DNA of 64,000 nucleotides from Pseudarthrobacter chlorophenolicus A6 (GTDB lineage Bacteria > Actinomycetota > Actinomycetes > Actinomycetales > Micrococcaceae): the NCBI RefSeq assembly GCF_000022025.1, contig NC_011886.1, forward strand, positions 3,079,209 through 3,143,208, in the 5' to 3' direction. This document shows, piece after piece, positions 1 to 6,969 of the stretch; positions within the stretch are counted from its first letter, which is position 1; the number at the start of each line of letters is the position of its first letter. The notes beneath the pieces were generated by a model that saw only the letters and a list, made by a program, of their open reading frames with translations, was not told where the DNA came from and searched no databases. The position numbers and the translations under genes were made by a program.

Positions 1-139
1 CGAATCCGTGGGTTGCGGCATCCGGGAATCGGACGGGCCCATCACGGACTACTTCTGCCGCTTCGTCCCGAACACCATCGACGCGCCCGCACCGCTGGGC
101 GCCGGAACTTCCTCCAGCAAGGCAGGTATCACCCTATGA
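1..139 (+). CDS. C-terminal end of an unidentified protein (partial)
   Basis: Reading from base 2 gives about 45 codons without interruption, ending in TGA at 137-139. The tail includes the stretch DGPITDYFCRFVPNTIDAP. The stop overlaps the ATG at 136 of the permease in an ATGA arrangement, the usual sign of translational coupling in an actinobacterial operon, so this frame is probably real. The other forward frame that runs through here is an in-frame upstream extension of the permease and has low-complexity His/Arg-rich content. I do not recognise the family from this short tail. Its position suggests a role with the amino-acid permease and acyl-CoA dehydrogenase that follow. Confidence 0.6.
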   Translation, partial: ESVGCGIRESDGPITDYFCRFVPNTIDAPAPLGAGTSSSKAGITL

Positions 140-1629
140 GCACAGACATGACGACGGCGGGAGGCCAGGGCGGCGCGCCCGGAACCAACGTCCAGGCCAA
201 GGGCCTGCGCGCCGGCATCCTGGACCTCGGCGACTCCGTCATGCTCGGCCTCGCCTCCACGGCGCCGGTGTACTCCCTGGCGGCGACGCTGGGCCTGATC
301 GTGGCGGTCAACGGCAACTACACCCCGCTTGTATTGCTGCTCGGGTTCATCCCGGTCCTGTTCATCGCCTATGCCTTCCGGGAACTGAACAGTGCCATAC
401 CGGACTGCGGCACCACGTTCACCTGGTCGCGGCGGGCGTTCGGCCCCTGGGCGGGCTGGATGGGCGGCTGGGGTGTGGCGCTCGCCGGCATCGTGGTGCT
501 GGCGAACCTCGCCCAGGTGGCGGGGCAGTACCTGTGGCTGCTTATCGGTGACGGATCACTGGCCCAGAACAAGCTGGTGGTTACCGGCACGGGTGTGCTC
601 TTCATCGCGCTCATGACCCTGGTGAATTACCGGGGCATCCGGCTGGGTGAGCACGTGCAGCGGGTCCTGACGTATGTGCAGTACATCGCGCTGGGCATCT
701 TCGCTTTGGCGATCGTGATCAGGATCGTGGGCGGCCCGCCGGAGGGGCAGGCGTTCGACTTCGAGTGGTTCAACCCGGTGGGCGCCTTCGCCGATCCCGG
801 GGCCGTGGTGCACGGCGCCCTCCTGGCCCTGTTCATCTACTGGGGCTGGGACACCTGCCTGGCCCTGAACGAGGAAACCGAAAATCCGTCAAAGACCCCC
901 GGCAGGGGCGCCGTGATCTCGGCGTTCGTCCTGGTGGCCATCTACGTTTCCGTGGCGCTGCTGGTCATGATGTACGCCACCGTGGGCAGCGACGGCATTG
1001 GCCTGGGCAACGAGGCCAACCAGGACGATGTCTTCCTGGCCATGAAGGACGTGGTGCTGGGCCCGTGGGGCTGGCTGATCGTCGTCGCGGTCCTGGCCTC
1101 CGTGCTGTCCTCCACCCAGACCACCATCCTGCCCACGGCCCGCGGCACGTTGTCGATGGGCACGCACGGCGCCCTGCCGCCCAAGTTCGGCGAGGTGCAC
1201 CCGAAGAACCAGACTCCGGGCTTCTCCACCAAGGTGATGGGCATCGCGGCCGGGGCGTACTACGTGGCCATGAGCTTCCTGAGCGAGAACCTGCTGGCCG
1301 ATTCCATCAGTGCCATCAGCCTGTTCATCGCGTTCTACTACGCGCTGACCGGTTTCGCCTGCTTCTGGTACTTCAGGGGTACCCTCCGCGAATCGGCGCG
1401 CAACCTGTGGTTCCGCGGCATCTTCCCGCTGCTGGGCGCACTGCTTCTCACCGCGGCATTCTTCATCTCAGCCGTCCAGATGTGGGACCCGGCCTACGGC
1501 GATACGCAGATCTTCGGCGTGGGCGGTGCGTTCGTCAGCGGCGTGGTACTGCTGGCCCTGGGCGTGGTGCTCGCCGCCGTCTGCCGGTTCCTGCCCTCCA
1601 CCCGCGGCTACTTCCTGGCGAAGCGATGA
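136..1629 (+). CDS. APC-superfamily amino acid permease
   Basis: A 497-residue integral membrane protein of the amino acid-polyamine-organocation superfamily, expected to import an amino acid or amine in symport with a cation. After a polar N-terminus of about 35 residues it has roughly 12 hydrophobic segments. These include a TM1 region with SVMLGLASTAPVYSLAATLG, where APC proteins have the unwound substrate-binding helix, and the conserved GWDTCLALNEETENPSKTPGR loop region after TM6-7. ATG at 136 is chosen because it overlaps the stop of the upstream gene; the frame stays open further upstream but that extension looks non-coding. Its stop overlaps the start of the acyl-CoA dehydrogenase, so transport and oxidation are probably co-expressed. 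The substrate cannot be read from sequence. Confidence 0.88.
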   Translation: MSTDMTTAGGQGGAPGTNVQAKGLRAGILDLGDSVMLGLASTAPVYSLAATLGLIVAVNGNYTPLVLLLGFIPVLFIAYAFRELNSAIPDCGTTFTWSRRAFGPWAGWMGGWGVALAGIVVLANLAQVAGQYLWLLIGDGSLAQNKLVVTGTGVLFIALMTLVNYRGIRLGEHVQRVLTYVQYIALGIFALAIVIRIVGGPPEGQAFDFEWFNPVGAFADPGAVVHGALLALFIYWGWDTCLALNEETENPSKTPGRGAVISAFVLVAIYVSVALLVMMYATVGSDGIGLGNEANQDDVFLAMKDVVLGPWGWLIVVAVLASVLSSTQTTILPTARGTLSMGTHGALPPKFGEVHPKNQTPGFSTKVMGIAAGAYYVAMSFLSENLLADSISAISLFIAFYYALTGFACFWYFRGTLRESARNLWFRGIFPLLGALLLTAAFFISAVQMWDPAYGDTQIFGVGGAFVSGVVLLALGVVLAAVCRFLPSTRGYFLAKR

Positions 1630-2816
1630 CCCGTGACCCCCTGACCGCCGGCGCATCGGACATCCTGGACCTCGACGCCCTGCTCAGCGGGGAGGAACTG
1701 GCGCTGCGGCAGAAGGTCCGGGACTTCACGGTCCAGCGAATCAAATCGGACATTGCCCGGTGGTACGAGGACGGCGTCTTCCCGGTGGAACTCGCGCCCG
1801 AACTCGGTGAGCTCGGCGTGCTGGGCATGCACCTGGAGGGCTACGGCTGCCCGGGCCGGACCGCCGTCGAGTACGGCCTGGCGGCCATGGAGCTGGAGGC
1901 AGGCGACTCCGGGATCCGCACCTTCGTTTCGGTCCAGGGCTCGCTGGCGATGACCGCCATCCACACCTGGGGCTCCGAGGAGCAGAAGCAGGAATGGTTG
2001 CCGCGGATGGCCGCCGGCGAAGTGATCGGCTGCTTTGCGCTGACCGAACCCACTGCCGGTTCCGATCCGTCCTCCATGGCCACCACGGCCACGCGTGACG
2101 GCAGCGGGGACAACGCAGGGTGGGTACTCAATGGTGCCAAGCGCTGGATCGGGCTGGCGTCCGTGGCCGGAGTGATTGTGGTGTGGGCCATGACCGACGA
2201 CGGCGTCCGCGGCTTCCTGGTCCCCGCAGGCACCCCCGGCGTTACCGCCACGCCGATCGGGCAGAAGCTGTCCATGCGCGCATCGATCCAGTGCGACATA
2301 GCGTTCGACGGCGTCCGGCTGGGTCCCGAGGCGCTGCTTCCGGGCGCGTTTGGCCTGCGCGGCCCGTTCACCTGCCTGAACGAGGCCCGGTACGGCATTG
2401 CCTGGGGTGCCATGGGTGCGGCCCGTGACTCCTACGAAGCGGCGTTGGCCTACTCGCAGGACCGACTTCAGTTCGGCAAGCCGCTGGCTGGCTACCAGCT
2501 CACGCAGGAGAAGCTGGTGAACATGCTGGTGGAAATCCAGAAGGGAACACTGCTGGCACTGCACCTGGGCCGGCTCAAGGACGCCGGAACCATCCGGCCC
2601 GAGCAGATCTCCCTGGGCAAACTCAACAACGTCCGCGAGGCCATCAAGATCGCCCGCGAAGCCCGCACCATCCTGGGCGGGAACGGCATCACACTGGACT
2701 ACCCGCCGCTGCGGCACGCCGCCAACCTGGAGTCGGTGCGCACCTACGAGGGCACCGACGAGGTCCACACCCTGATCCTAGGCCAGCACATCACCGGCCT
2801 GCCCGCCTTCCGTTGA
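1626..2816 (+). CDS. Acyl-CoA dehydrogenase, glutaryl-CoA dehydrogenase-like
   Basis: A 396-residue flavoprotein of the acyl-CoA dehydrogenase family. It would oxidise a CoA thioester at the alpha-beta bond and pass electrons to ETF. Near residue 135 is CFALTEPTAGSDPSSM, the FAD-binding signature. The C-terminus has YEGTDEVHTLILG, where Glu375 matches the catalytic base of glutaryl-CoA dehydrogenases, and the early SGIRTFVSVQGSLAM segment also resembles that subfamily. Start ATG 1626 overlaps the permease stop (ATGA); a longer open frame upstream is antisense-style shadow. The pairing with a permease suggests catabolism of an imported amino acid through an acyl-CoA such as glutaryl-CoA, but the decarboxylating activity is not proven here. 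Confidence 0.88.
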   Translation: MTRDPLTAGASDILDLDALLSGEELALRQKVRDFTVQRIKSDIARWYEDGVFPVELAPELGELGVLGMHLEGYGCPGRTAVEYGLAAMELEAGDSGIRTFVSVQGSLAMTAIHTWGSEEQKQEWLPRMAAGEVIGCFALTEPTAGSDPSSMATTATRDGSGDNAGWVLNGAKRWIGLASVAGVIVVWAMTDDGVRGFLVPAGTPGVTATPIGQKLSMRASIQCDIAFDGVRLGPEALLPGAFGLRGPFTCLNEARYGIAWGAMGAARDSYEAALAYSQDRLQFGKPLAGYQLTQEKLVNMLVEIQKGTLLALHLGRLKDAGTIRPEQISLGKLNNVREAIKIAREARTILGGNGITLDYPPLRHAANLESVRTYEGTDEVHTLILGQHITGLPAFR

Positions 2817-2822
2817 TCCCTC

Positions 2823-2888
2823 CCCAACTAGGTAGCAGTAGATGTCGTTTTGGGTGCCCAAAGCGACATCTACTGCTACCTAGTTGGG
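2823..2888. repeat. Long intergenic inverted repeat (25-bp perfect arms)
   Basis: Arms 2823-2847 and 2864-2888 are perfectly complementary over 25 bp. They contain ACTAGGTAGCAGTAGATGTC and its complement. The 16-bp centre (TTTTGGGTGCCCAAAG) also pairs with itself apart from one wobble, so a transcript could form a nearly continuous 32-bp hairpin. It starts 7 bp after the acyl-CoA dehydrogenase stop and lies between convergent genes. A terminator role is possible but there is no U tract, and the unusual length suggests a dispersed repeat element. Confidence 0.75.
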
Positions 2889-2941
2889 AGGGGAGTTGGG
2901 AAGGAGGGGAGTTGGGAAGGAGGGGAGCCGGGAAGGACGGG
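2882..2941. repeat. G-rich 16-bp tandem repeat
   Basis: Two identical 16-bp units (AGTTGGGAAGGAGGGG) at 2894-2909 and 2910-2925 are followed by a diverged third unit (AGCCGGGAAGGACGGG) at 2926-2941 and preceded by a partial unit at 2882-2893. The plus strand has many closely spaced GGG/GGGG runs, so it could fold as a G-quadruplex. It abuts the right arm of the long hairpin between two convergent genes. Confidence 0.8.
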
Positions 2942-2957
2942 CCTTGCGGGGGTGCGT

Positions 2958-3728
2958 CTAGGCCGAGAAGCCGCCGTCGGCCTTGATCAGCTGCCCGGAC
3001 ACCCAGCGGCCCGCCGGCGACAGCAGGAACGCCACGGTCCCGGCGACATCGGCAGGGGTTCCCAACCGTCCAGTGGGCTGGCGCGCTGTTCCTGACTCTC
3101 GCACCTCATCGGACATCCAGCCGGTGTCCACCGGGCCGGGATTGAGGACGTTCGCGGAAATACCCAGGGGTCCCAGCTCGCGTGCTGCGGCAATAACGAT
3201 CCGGTCCAGCGCCCCCTTGGACGCGCCATAGGGAAGGTTGAAGGCTGTGTGGTCACTGGTCAGCGCAACGATCGCGCCGCCGTCGTCCGTTGCCTGCCGT
3301 GCGAAGGCGGCGATTAGCTGCCAGCTGGCCCGGGTGTTGACGGCGAAATGCCGTTCAAAAGATTCGAGGCTGGTATCGAGGATGCCGGAGTCCACGGACT
3401 CGGCGTGGCTGAGCACCAGGCCGTGGAGGGGCCCGGCCAGCTCGACGGCCTCCGCAACCAGGCGCTCCGGCACCGCCGGATCCTGCAGGTCCGCCGACAG
3501 GACGTGGACCTGGGCCCCAATGGCTTCGAGCTCGGCGGTCAGCCGGACTTCATCCTCGGGATCACTCCCCCACGGCATCCGGCCGTCGTACTCCCGCCAG
3601 CCTGCGAGCACCAGGTCCCAGCCGTCGGCCGCGAGCTGGCGCGCGATTCCGGCGCCGATGCCCGCCAGCCGGCCGGCACCCGTAACCAGGGCAACGTTGC
3701 GGGCAGGGACCGGGGCCGTGGATTCCAT
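2958..3728 (-). CDS. SDR-family NAD(P)-dependent oxidoreductase
   Basis: A 256-residue classical short-chain dehydrogenase/reductase. The glycine-rich cofactor motif TGAGRLAGIG is at 16-25, and the catalytic set is Asn131, Ser158, Tyr167 and Lys171 (TSDHTAFNLPYGASK). The C-terminal GRLGTPADVAGTVAFLLS and SGQLIKADGG segments are typical of FabG-like enzymes that reduce ketones or oxidise alcohols. The substrate is unknown. Only 36 bp separate it from the MFS gene upstream on the same strand, so it may be the last gene of an HxlR-MFS-SDR operon. The Shine-Dalgarno-like GGGAGG sits only one base from the ATG, closer than normal, and no better start is visible. Confidence 0.88.
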   Translation of the reverse strand: MESTAPVPARNVALVTGAGRLAGIGAGIARQLAADGWDLVLAGWREYDGRMPWGSDPEDEVRLTAELEAIGAQVHVLSADLQDPAVPERLVAEAVELAGPLHGLVLSHAESVDSGILDTSLESFERHFAVNTRASWQLIAAFARQATDDGGAIVALTSDHTAFNLPYGASKGALDRIVIAAARELGPLGISANVLNPGPVDTGWMSDEVRESGTARQPTGRLGTPADVAGTVAFLLSPAGRWVSGQLIKADGGFSA

Positions 3729-3764
3729 GCCTCCCAGCCTAGCCGCGCCGGGCAGGCACCCCGT

Positions 3765-5183
3765 TCACGCCGCGATGTGCTCCGCCCCGGCCTGCGCTTC
3801 CCCGGCACCGCGGTGCTTCCGGATGGTGGCGCTGATGACGGCCGCGATGGTGCACATGGCGGCGGCACCCAGCCAGGCATAGGTGTAATGCCCGGTGGCG
3901 TCCCGGAGCGCACCTGCGGCCAGCGCTGCGGCGGCGGCCCCCAGCTGGTGAGCCGCGAACACCCAGCCGAACACCACGCTGCCGTCCGCACCAAAGGTTT
4001 CGCGGCAGATGGCAGCCGTGGGCGGCACGGTGGCCACCCAGTCCAGCCCGTAGATCACCACGAACACGATCATGCTGGGCTGGACTTCGGCGCTCAGCAG
4101 CAGCGGGAGCACCAGCAGGCCGATGCCGCGGAACTGGTAGTAGACGGCCAGCAGGATGCGCGGGTTGAACCGGTCCGTCAGCCACCCGGAGGCGATGGTT
4201 CCGAGGATGTCGAAGATCCCGACGACGGCCAGCAGGCCCGCGGCGGTGGTCTCCGGCATGCCGTGGTCGTGCGCGGAGGGGATGAAGTGGGTGCCGATCA
4301 GGCCGTTGGTGGTGGCGCCGCAGATCGCGAAGCCGGCAGCCAGGGCCCAGAACGTCCTGACCTTGCTGGCCCGCCGGAGCACCTGCAGGGCGCGGACAGC
4401 AGCGTTGGCGCGCGGACCGGGGTCGGCGGAACGCTGCGCCCCGGCCGCTGCCGGTGACTGTGCTGCCGGTGGCTGTGTCTGTGCTGCCGGTTCGGCGCCG
4501 TAGGGCAGGACGCCGGCCTCAGCGGGCGAGTTCTTGAGGAACTTCAGCACCAGCGGAACAACGGCCAGGGCCCCGGCGGCGATCAGCAGCGAAGCCTGCC
4601 GCCAGCCCGGGTCCTGCGCGAGCATGGCGATGAAGGGCAGGAAGACCAGCTGGCCCGCGGCGCTGCCGGCCGTCAGGATACCGATCACCAGTCCGCGGCT
4701 CCTGGTGAACCAGGTGTTGGCGATGGTGGCGGCGAAGACCAGTGCCATGGAGCCGGTGCCCAGGCCGATCAGCAGGCCCCAGGTCAGCAGGATCTGCCAG
4801 GACTGGTTCACCAGGACGGTGAGGGCGCTGCCCATGCCGATCAGCACGAGTGCCGTGGCAGTCACGGCCCTGACGCCGAAGCGTTCCATCAGGGCGGCGG
4901 CGAACGGTGCCGTCAGGCCGAACAGGACCAGGTTGATGCTGACCGCCGCGGACAGGACGGTAGTACTCCAGCCGAATTCATGCTGCAGCGGGACCATGAG
5001 GACACCCGGCGCTGCGCGGAATCCAGCTGCGCCCACCAGTGCGAGGAAAGCCACGGCCGCCACGATCCAGGCGGGGTGCAGCCGGCGGGGAGGACGTGCC
5101 TGCTCCGTGCCGTTGGGGCGTTCCGGGGCGTTGGCCGCTTCCCGCTCCTCGGGGACGGCTGCTTCGTCGGGCAGGGTGCTCAT
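3765..5183 (-). CDS. MFS transporter (MCT/OFA-like)
   Basis: A 472-residue major facilitator with a polar N-terminus of about 35 residues and 12 predicted membrane segments in two halves. The halves are separated by a long Ala/Gln/Pro-rich cytoplasmic loop around residues 225-265. TM1 with GAAGFRAAPGVLMVPLQHEFGW is typical of the monocarboxylate/oxalate-formate branch of MFS, suggesting transport of an organic acid; this is family-level inference. The start codon overlaps the stop of the HxlR regulator (ATGA), so the two are translationally coupled. Confidence 0.85.
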   Translation of the reverse strand: MSTLPDEAAVPEEREAANAPERPNGTEQARPPRRLHPAWIVAAVAFLALVGAAGFRAAPGVLMVPLQHEFGWSTTVLSAAVSINLVLFGLTAPFAAALMERFGVRAVTATALVLIGMGSALTVLVNQSWQILLTWGLLIGLGTGSMALVFAATIANTWFTRSRGLVIGILTAGSAAGQLVFLPFIAMLAQDPGWRQASLLIAAGALAVVPLVLKFLKNSPAEAGVLPYGAEPAAQTQPPAAQSPAAAGAQRSADPGPRANAAVRALQVLRRASKVRTFWALAAGFAICGATTNGLIGTHFIPSAHDHGMPETTAAGLLAVVGIFDILGTIASGWLTDRFNPRILLAVYYQFRGIGLLVLPLLLSAEVQPSMIVFVVIYGLDWVATVPPTAAICRETFGADGSVVFGWVFAAHQLGAAAAALAAGALRDATGHYTYAWLGAAAMCTIAAVISATIRKHRGAGEAQAGAEHIAA

Positions 5184-5686
5184 GCTGCGGTTCCGTTGTG
5201 GGTGGCAGTGGCAAGGGCCACGGGCGTTTCGGACCGAGTCTGGCTGTGCCAGCTGGTGTTGGCGGCGGTGAGCTGCTGGCCGCAGGAGGTGCAGGTATCG
5301 GCGGATGTGGTGCGCTGCCCACAGCCCGAATGGATGACGAACATGTGGGCCTTTTCCGATGGCGCCGGCAAGTGCTTCTCCGCCCAGATCGTCACGGCAT
5401 TCAGGACCGGGAGGGCGTCCTCGCCCTTGGCGGTGAGGACGTACTCCTGCCGGGTGCGACCGCCGTCGTCGTACGCCTGCTTCGCCAGCAGCCCGGCCTC
5501 CACCAGCCCGGACAGCCTCTTGGTAAGGACGGAATCCGCCGCCTCCAGGCGGGCCTTCATGGCGTCGAAACGGCCGTTGCCGAAGAACACCTCACGGAGG
5601 ACCAGGATGGTCCAGGGGTCCCCCAGGATATCCAGCCCGCGGGCCATGCTGCAGTTACGTTGGGACCAGTCGGAACGAAGTGGCAT
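5180..5686 (-). CDS. HxlR-family transcriptional regulator with C-terminal Cys cluster
   Basis: A 168-residue winged-helix regulator. The HxlR domain spans about residues 10-105: Cys13 in the N-terminal region, GDPWTILVLREVFFGNGRF, then LTKRLSGLVEAGLL. HxlR proteins normally end near 110-120 residues. This one has an added tail of about 55 residues holding CGQRTTSADTCTSCG, whose CxxC and further cysteines could bind zinc or sense thiol-reactive compounds. It is the first gene of a coupled regulator-MFS pair and so probably controls export or import by the MFS. An inverted repeat lies just upstream of its start. Confidence 0.85.
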   Translation of the reverse strand: MPLRSDWSQRNCSMARGLDILGDPWTILVLREVFFGNGRFDAMKARLEAADSVLTKRLSGLVEAGLLAKQAYDDGGRTRQEYVLTAKGEDALPVLNAVTIWAEKHLPAPSEKAHMFVIHSGCGQRTTSADTCTSCGQQLTAANTSWHSQTRSETPVALATATHNGTAA

Positions 5687-5687
5687 G

Positions 5688-5732
5688 CCGGAAACCCTAG
5701 CTGACTTCTTTCAAGAAAGCCAGGGTTTCCGG
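5688..5732. promoter_or_regulatory. Inverted repeat upstream of HxlR gene / downstream of metB
   Basis: CCGGAAACCCT (5688-5698) and AGGGTTTCCGG (5722-5732) are perfect 11-bp arms flanking a pyrimidine/purine-rich core that is itself partly symmetrical (CTTTCAAGAAAG). It lies between the metB stop (5739) and the HxlR start (5686). It could be the metB terminator, an HxlR operator, or both. Confidence 0.5.
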
Positions 5733-5738
5733 TGCCGT

Positions 5739-6902
5739 TCAGGGGATCGAGGAGAAAGCCTGCTCCAGGTCAGCCACCAGGTCCTCTTTGTCCTCGATGC
5801 CGCAGGACAGGCGCAGCAGGTTCACCGGCACGGCGAGCTCGGTGCCCTTGACCGAAGCGTGCGTCATTTCGGACGGGTAGTTCATCAGCGATTCGATGCC
5901 GCCCAAGGACTCGGCCAGGGTGAACACCGAGGTGGATTCGGCCACCTTCCGGGCCGCCGCCTCGCCGCCCTTGAACTGCACCGAGACCATCCCGCCAAAA
6001 CTGCGCATCTGGCTCTTGGCCAACTCGTGGCCGGGGTGGGACGGCAGCCCCGGGTACAGGACGGCCTCGACTTCGGGGCGTTCCAGCAGCCATTCGGCCA
6101 CGGCCTGGCCGTTCTCGCTGTGCCGGTCCATCCGCACGCCCAGGGTCTTCAGGCCGCGGGTGGTGAGGAACGCGTCCATTGGCCCGGACACCGCCCCCAC
6201 GGCGAACTGCACGAAGCCGATCTTGTCCGCCAGCTCCGCGTCCTTGACCACCACGGCGCCGCCCACCACATCGGAGTGGCCGCCGATGTACTTCGTGGTG
6301 GAGTGGACCACTACGTCGGCACCCAGGGCGAGCGGGTTCTGCAGGTAGGGAGACGCGAAGGTGTTGTCCACCACGAGGAGGGCCCCGGCGTCGTGCGCTA
6401 TGTCCGCGAGCGCTGCGATGTCCGTGATCTTCATCAGGGGGTTGGAGGGCGTCTCCACCCATACGAAGCGGGTCTTGTTCGCGGCGACGGCGCGGCGGAC
6501 GGTGTCCAGGTTGGCCATGTCCACCGGGGTGTTGCCGATGCCCCAGTCGCCCAGCACCCGGCTGATCAGCCGGTAGGTGCCGCCATAGGCATCGTTGCCG
6601 AGCACAATGTGGTCCCCTGGCCTGGTCAGGGCACGGATCAGCGCATCCTCGGCGGCCAGGCCCGAGCTGAAGCTGTAGGCGTGCGTTCCCAGTTCCAGTG
6701 CGGCCAGCTGCTCCTGCAGGGCATCGCGGGTGGGGTTGCCGCCGCGGCCGTACTCGTAGCCGCTGCGAAGGTTGCCGATGCCGTCCTGCGCATACGTGGA
6801 ACTGAAGTGCAGCGGCGGGACTACGGCCCCGGTGCGGGGCTCGAAGGCCTGGCCCGCGTGCACCGCGCGGGTGTTGAAACCTTGGTTTTCCTGCAGGGAC
6901 AT
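5739..6902 (-). CDS. metB: Cystathionine gamma-synthase / gamma-lyase
   Basis: A 387-residue PLP enzyme of the Cys/Met metabolism family. Lys204 in STTKYIGGHSD is the Schiff-base lysine, and SFSSGLAA (77-84) and the YGRGGNPTRD segment (51-60) are family signatures. ATG at 6902 is preceded by GGAAGGAG at proper spacing; a longer in-frame extension upstream runs through a palindrome and is rejected. Its neighbour upstream on the same strand is cystathionine beta-synthase, the pairing seen in mycobacteria, where the pair makes cysteine from homocysteine by reverse transsulfuration. Sequence alone does not separate gamma-lyase from gamma-synthase, and the context favours at least some lyase role. 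Confidence 0.88.
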   Translation of the reverse strand: MSLQENQGFNTRAVHAGQAFEPRTGAVVPPLHFSSTYAQDGIGNLRSGYEYGRGGNPTRDALQEQLAALELGTHAYSFSSGLAAEDALIRALTRPGDHIVLGNDAYGGTYRLISRVLGDWGIGNTPVDMANLDTVRRAVAANKTRFVWVETPSNPLMKITDIAALADIAHDAGALLVVDNTFASPYLQNPLALGADVVVHSTTKYIGGHSDVVGGAVVVKDAELADKIGFVQFAVGAVSGPMDAFLTTRGLKTLGVRMDRHSENGQAVAEWLLERPEVEAVLYPGLPSHPGHELAKSQMRSFGGMVSVQFKGGEAAARKVAESTSVFTLAESLGGIESLMNYPSEMTHASVKGTELAVPVNLLRLSCGIEDKEDLVADLEQAFSSIP

Positions 6903-6918
6903 GGTGCTCCTTCCAATT

Positions 6919-6964
6919 GGCGGTTGAGCGTGCCGAAACCCGGGTTTCGGCACGCTCAACCGCC
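6919..6964. repeat. Perfect 46-bp palindrome of the GGTTGAG..CGAAA family
   Basis: Two 23-bp arms, 6919-6941 and 6942-6964, are perfectly complementary with no spacer. The left arm begins GGCGGTTGAGCGTGCCGAAA. It fills nearly the whole gap between the cbs stop (6970) and the metB ribosome binding site. The sequence is a variant of the element at 32045-32089 and in the coding sequence at 63475-63498, so it belongs to a dispersed family. Confidence 0.85.
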
Positions 6965-6969
6965 GGATA

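Noticed and set aside
765-1625. In-frame upstream extension of the acyl-CoA dehydrogenase through the permease gene
   Set aside because: It reads the permease in the wrong frame and is Arg/Gly/His-rich; the true start at 1626 overlaps the permease stop.
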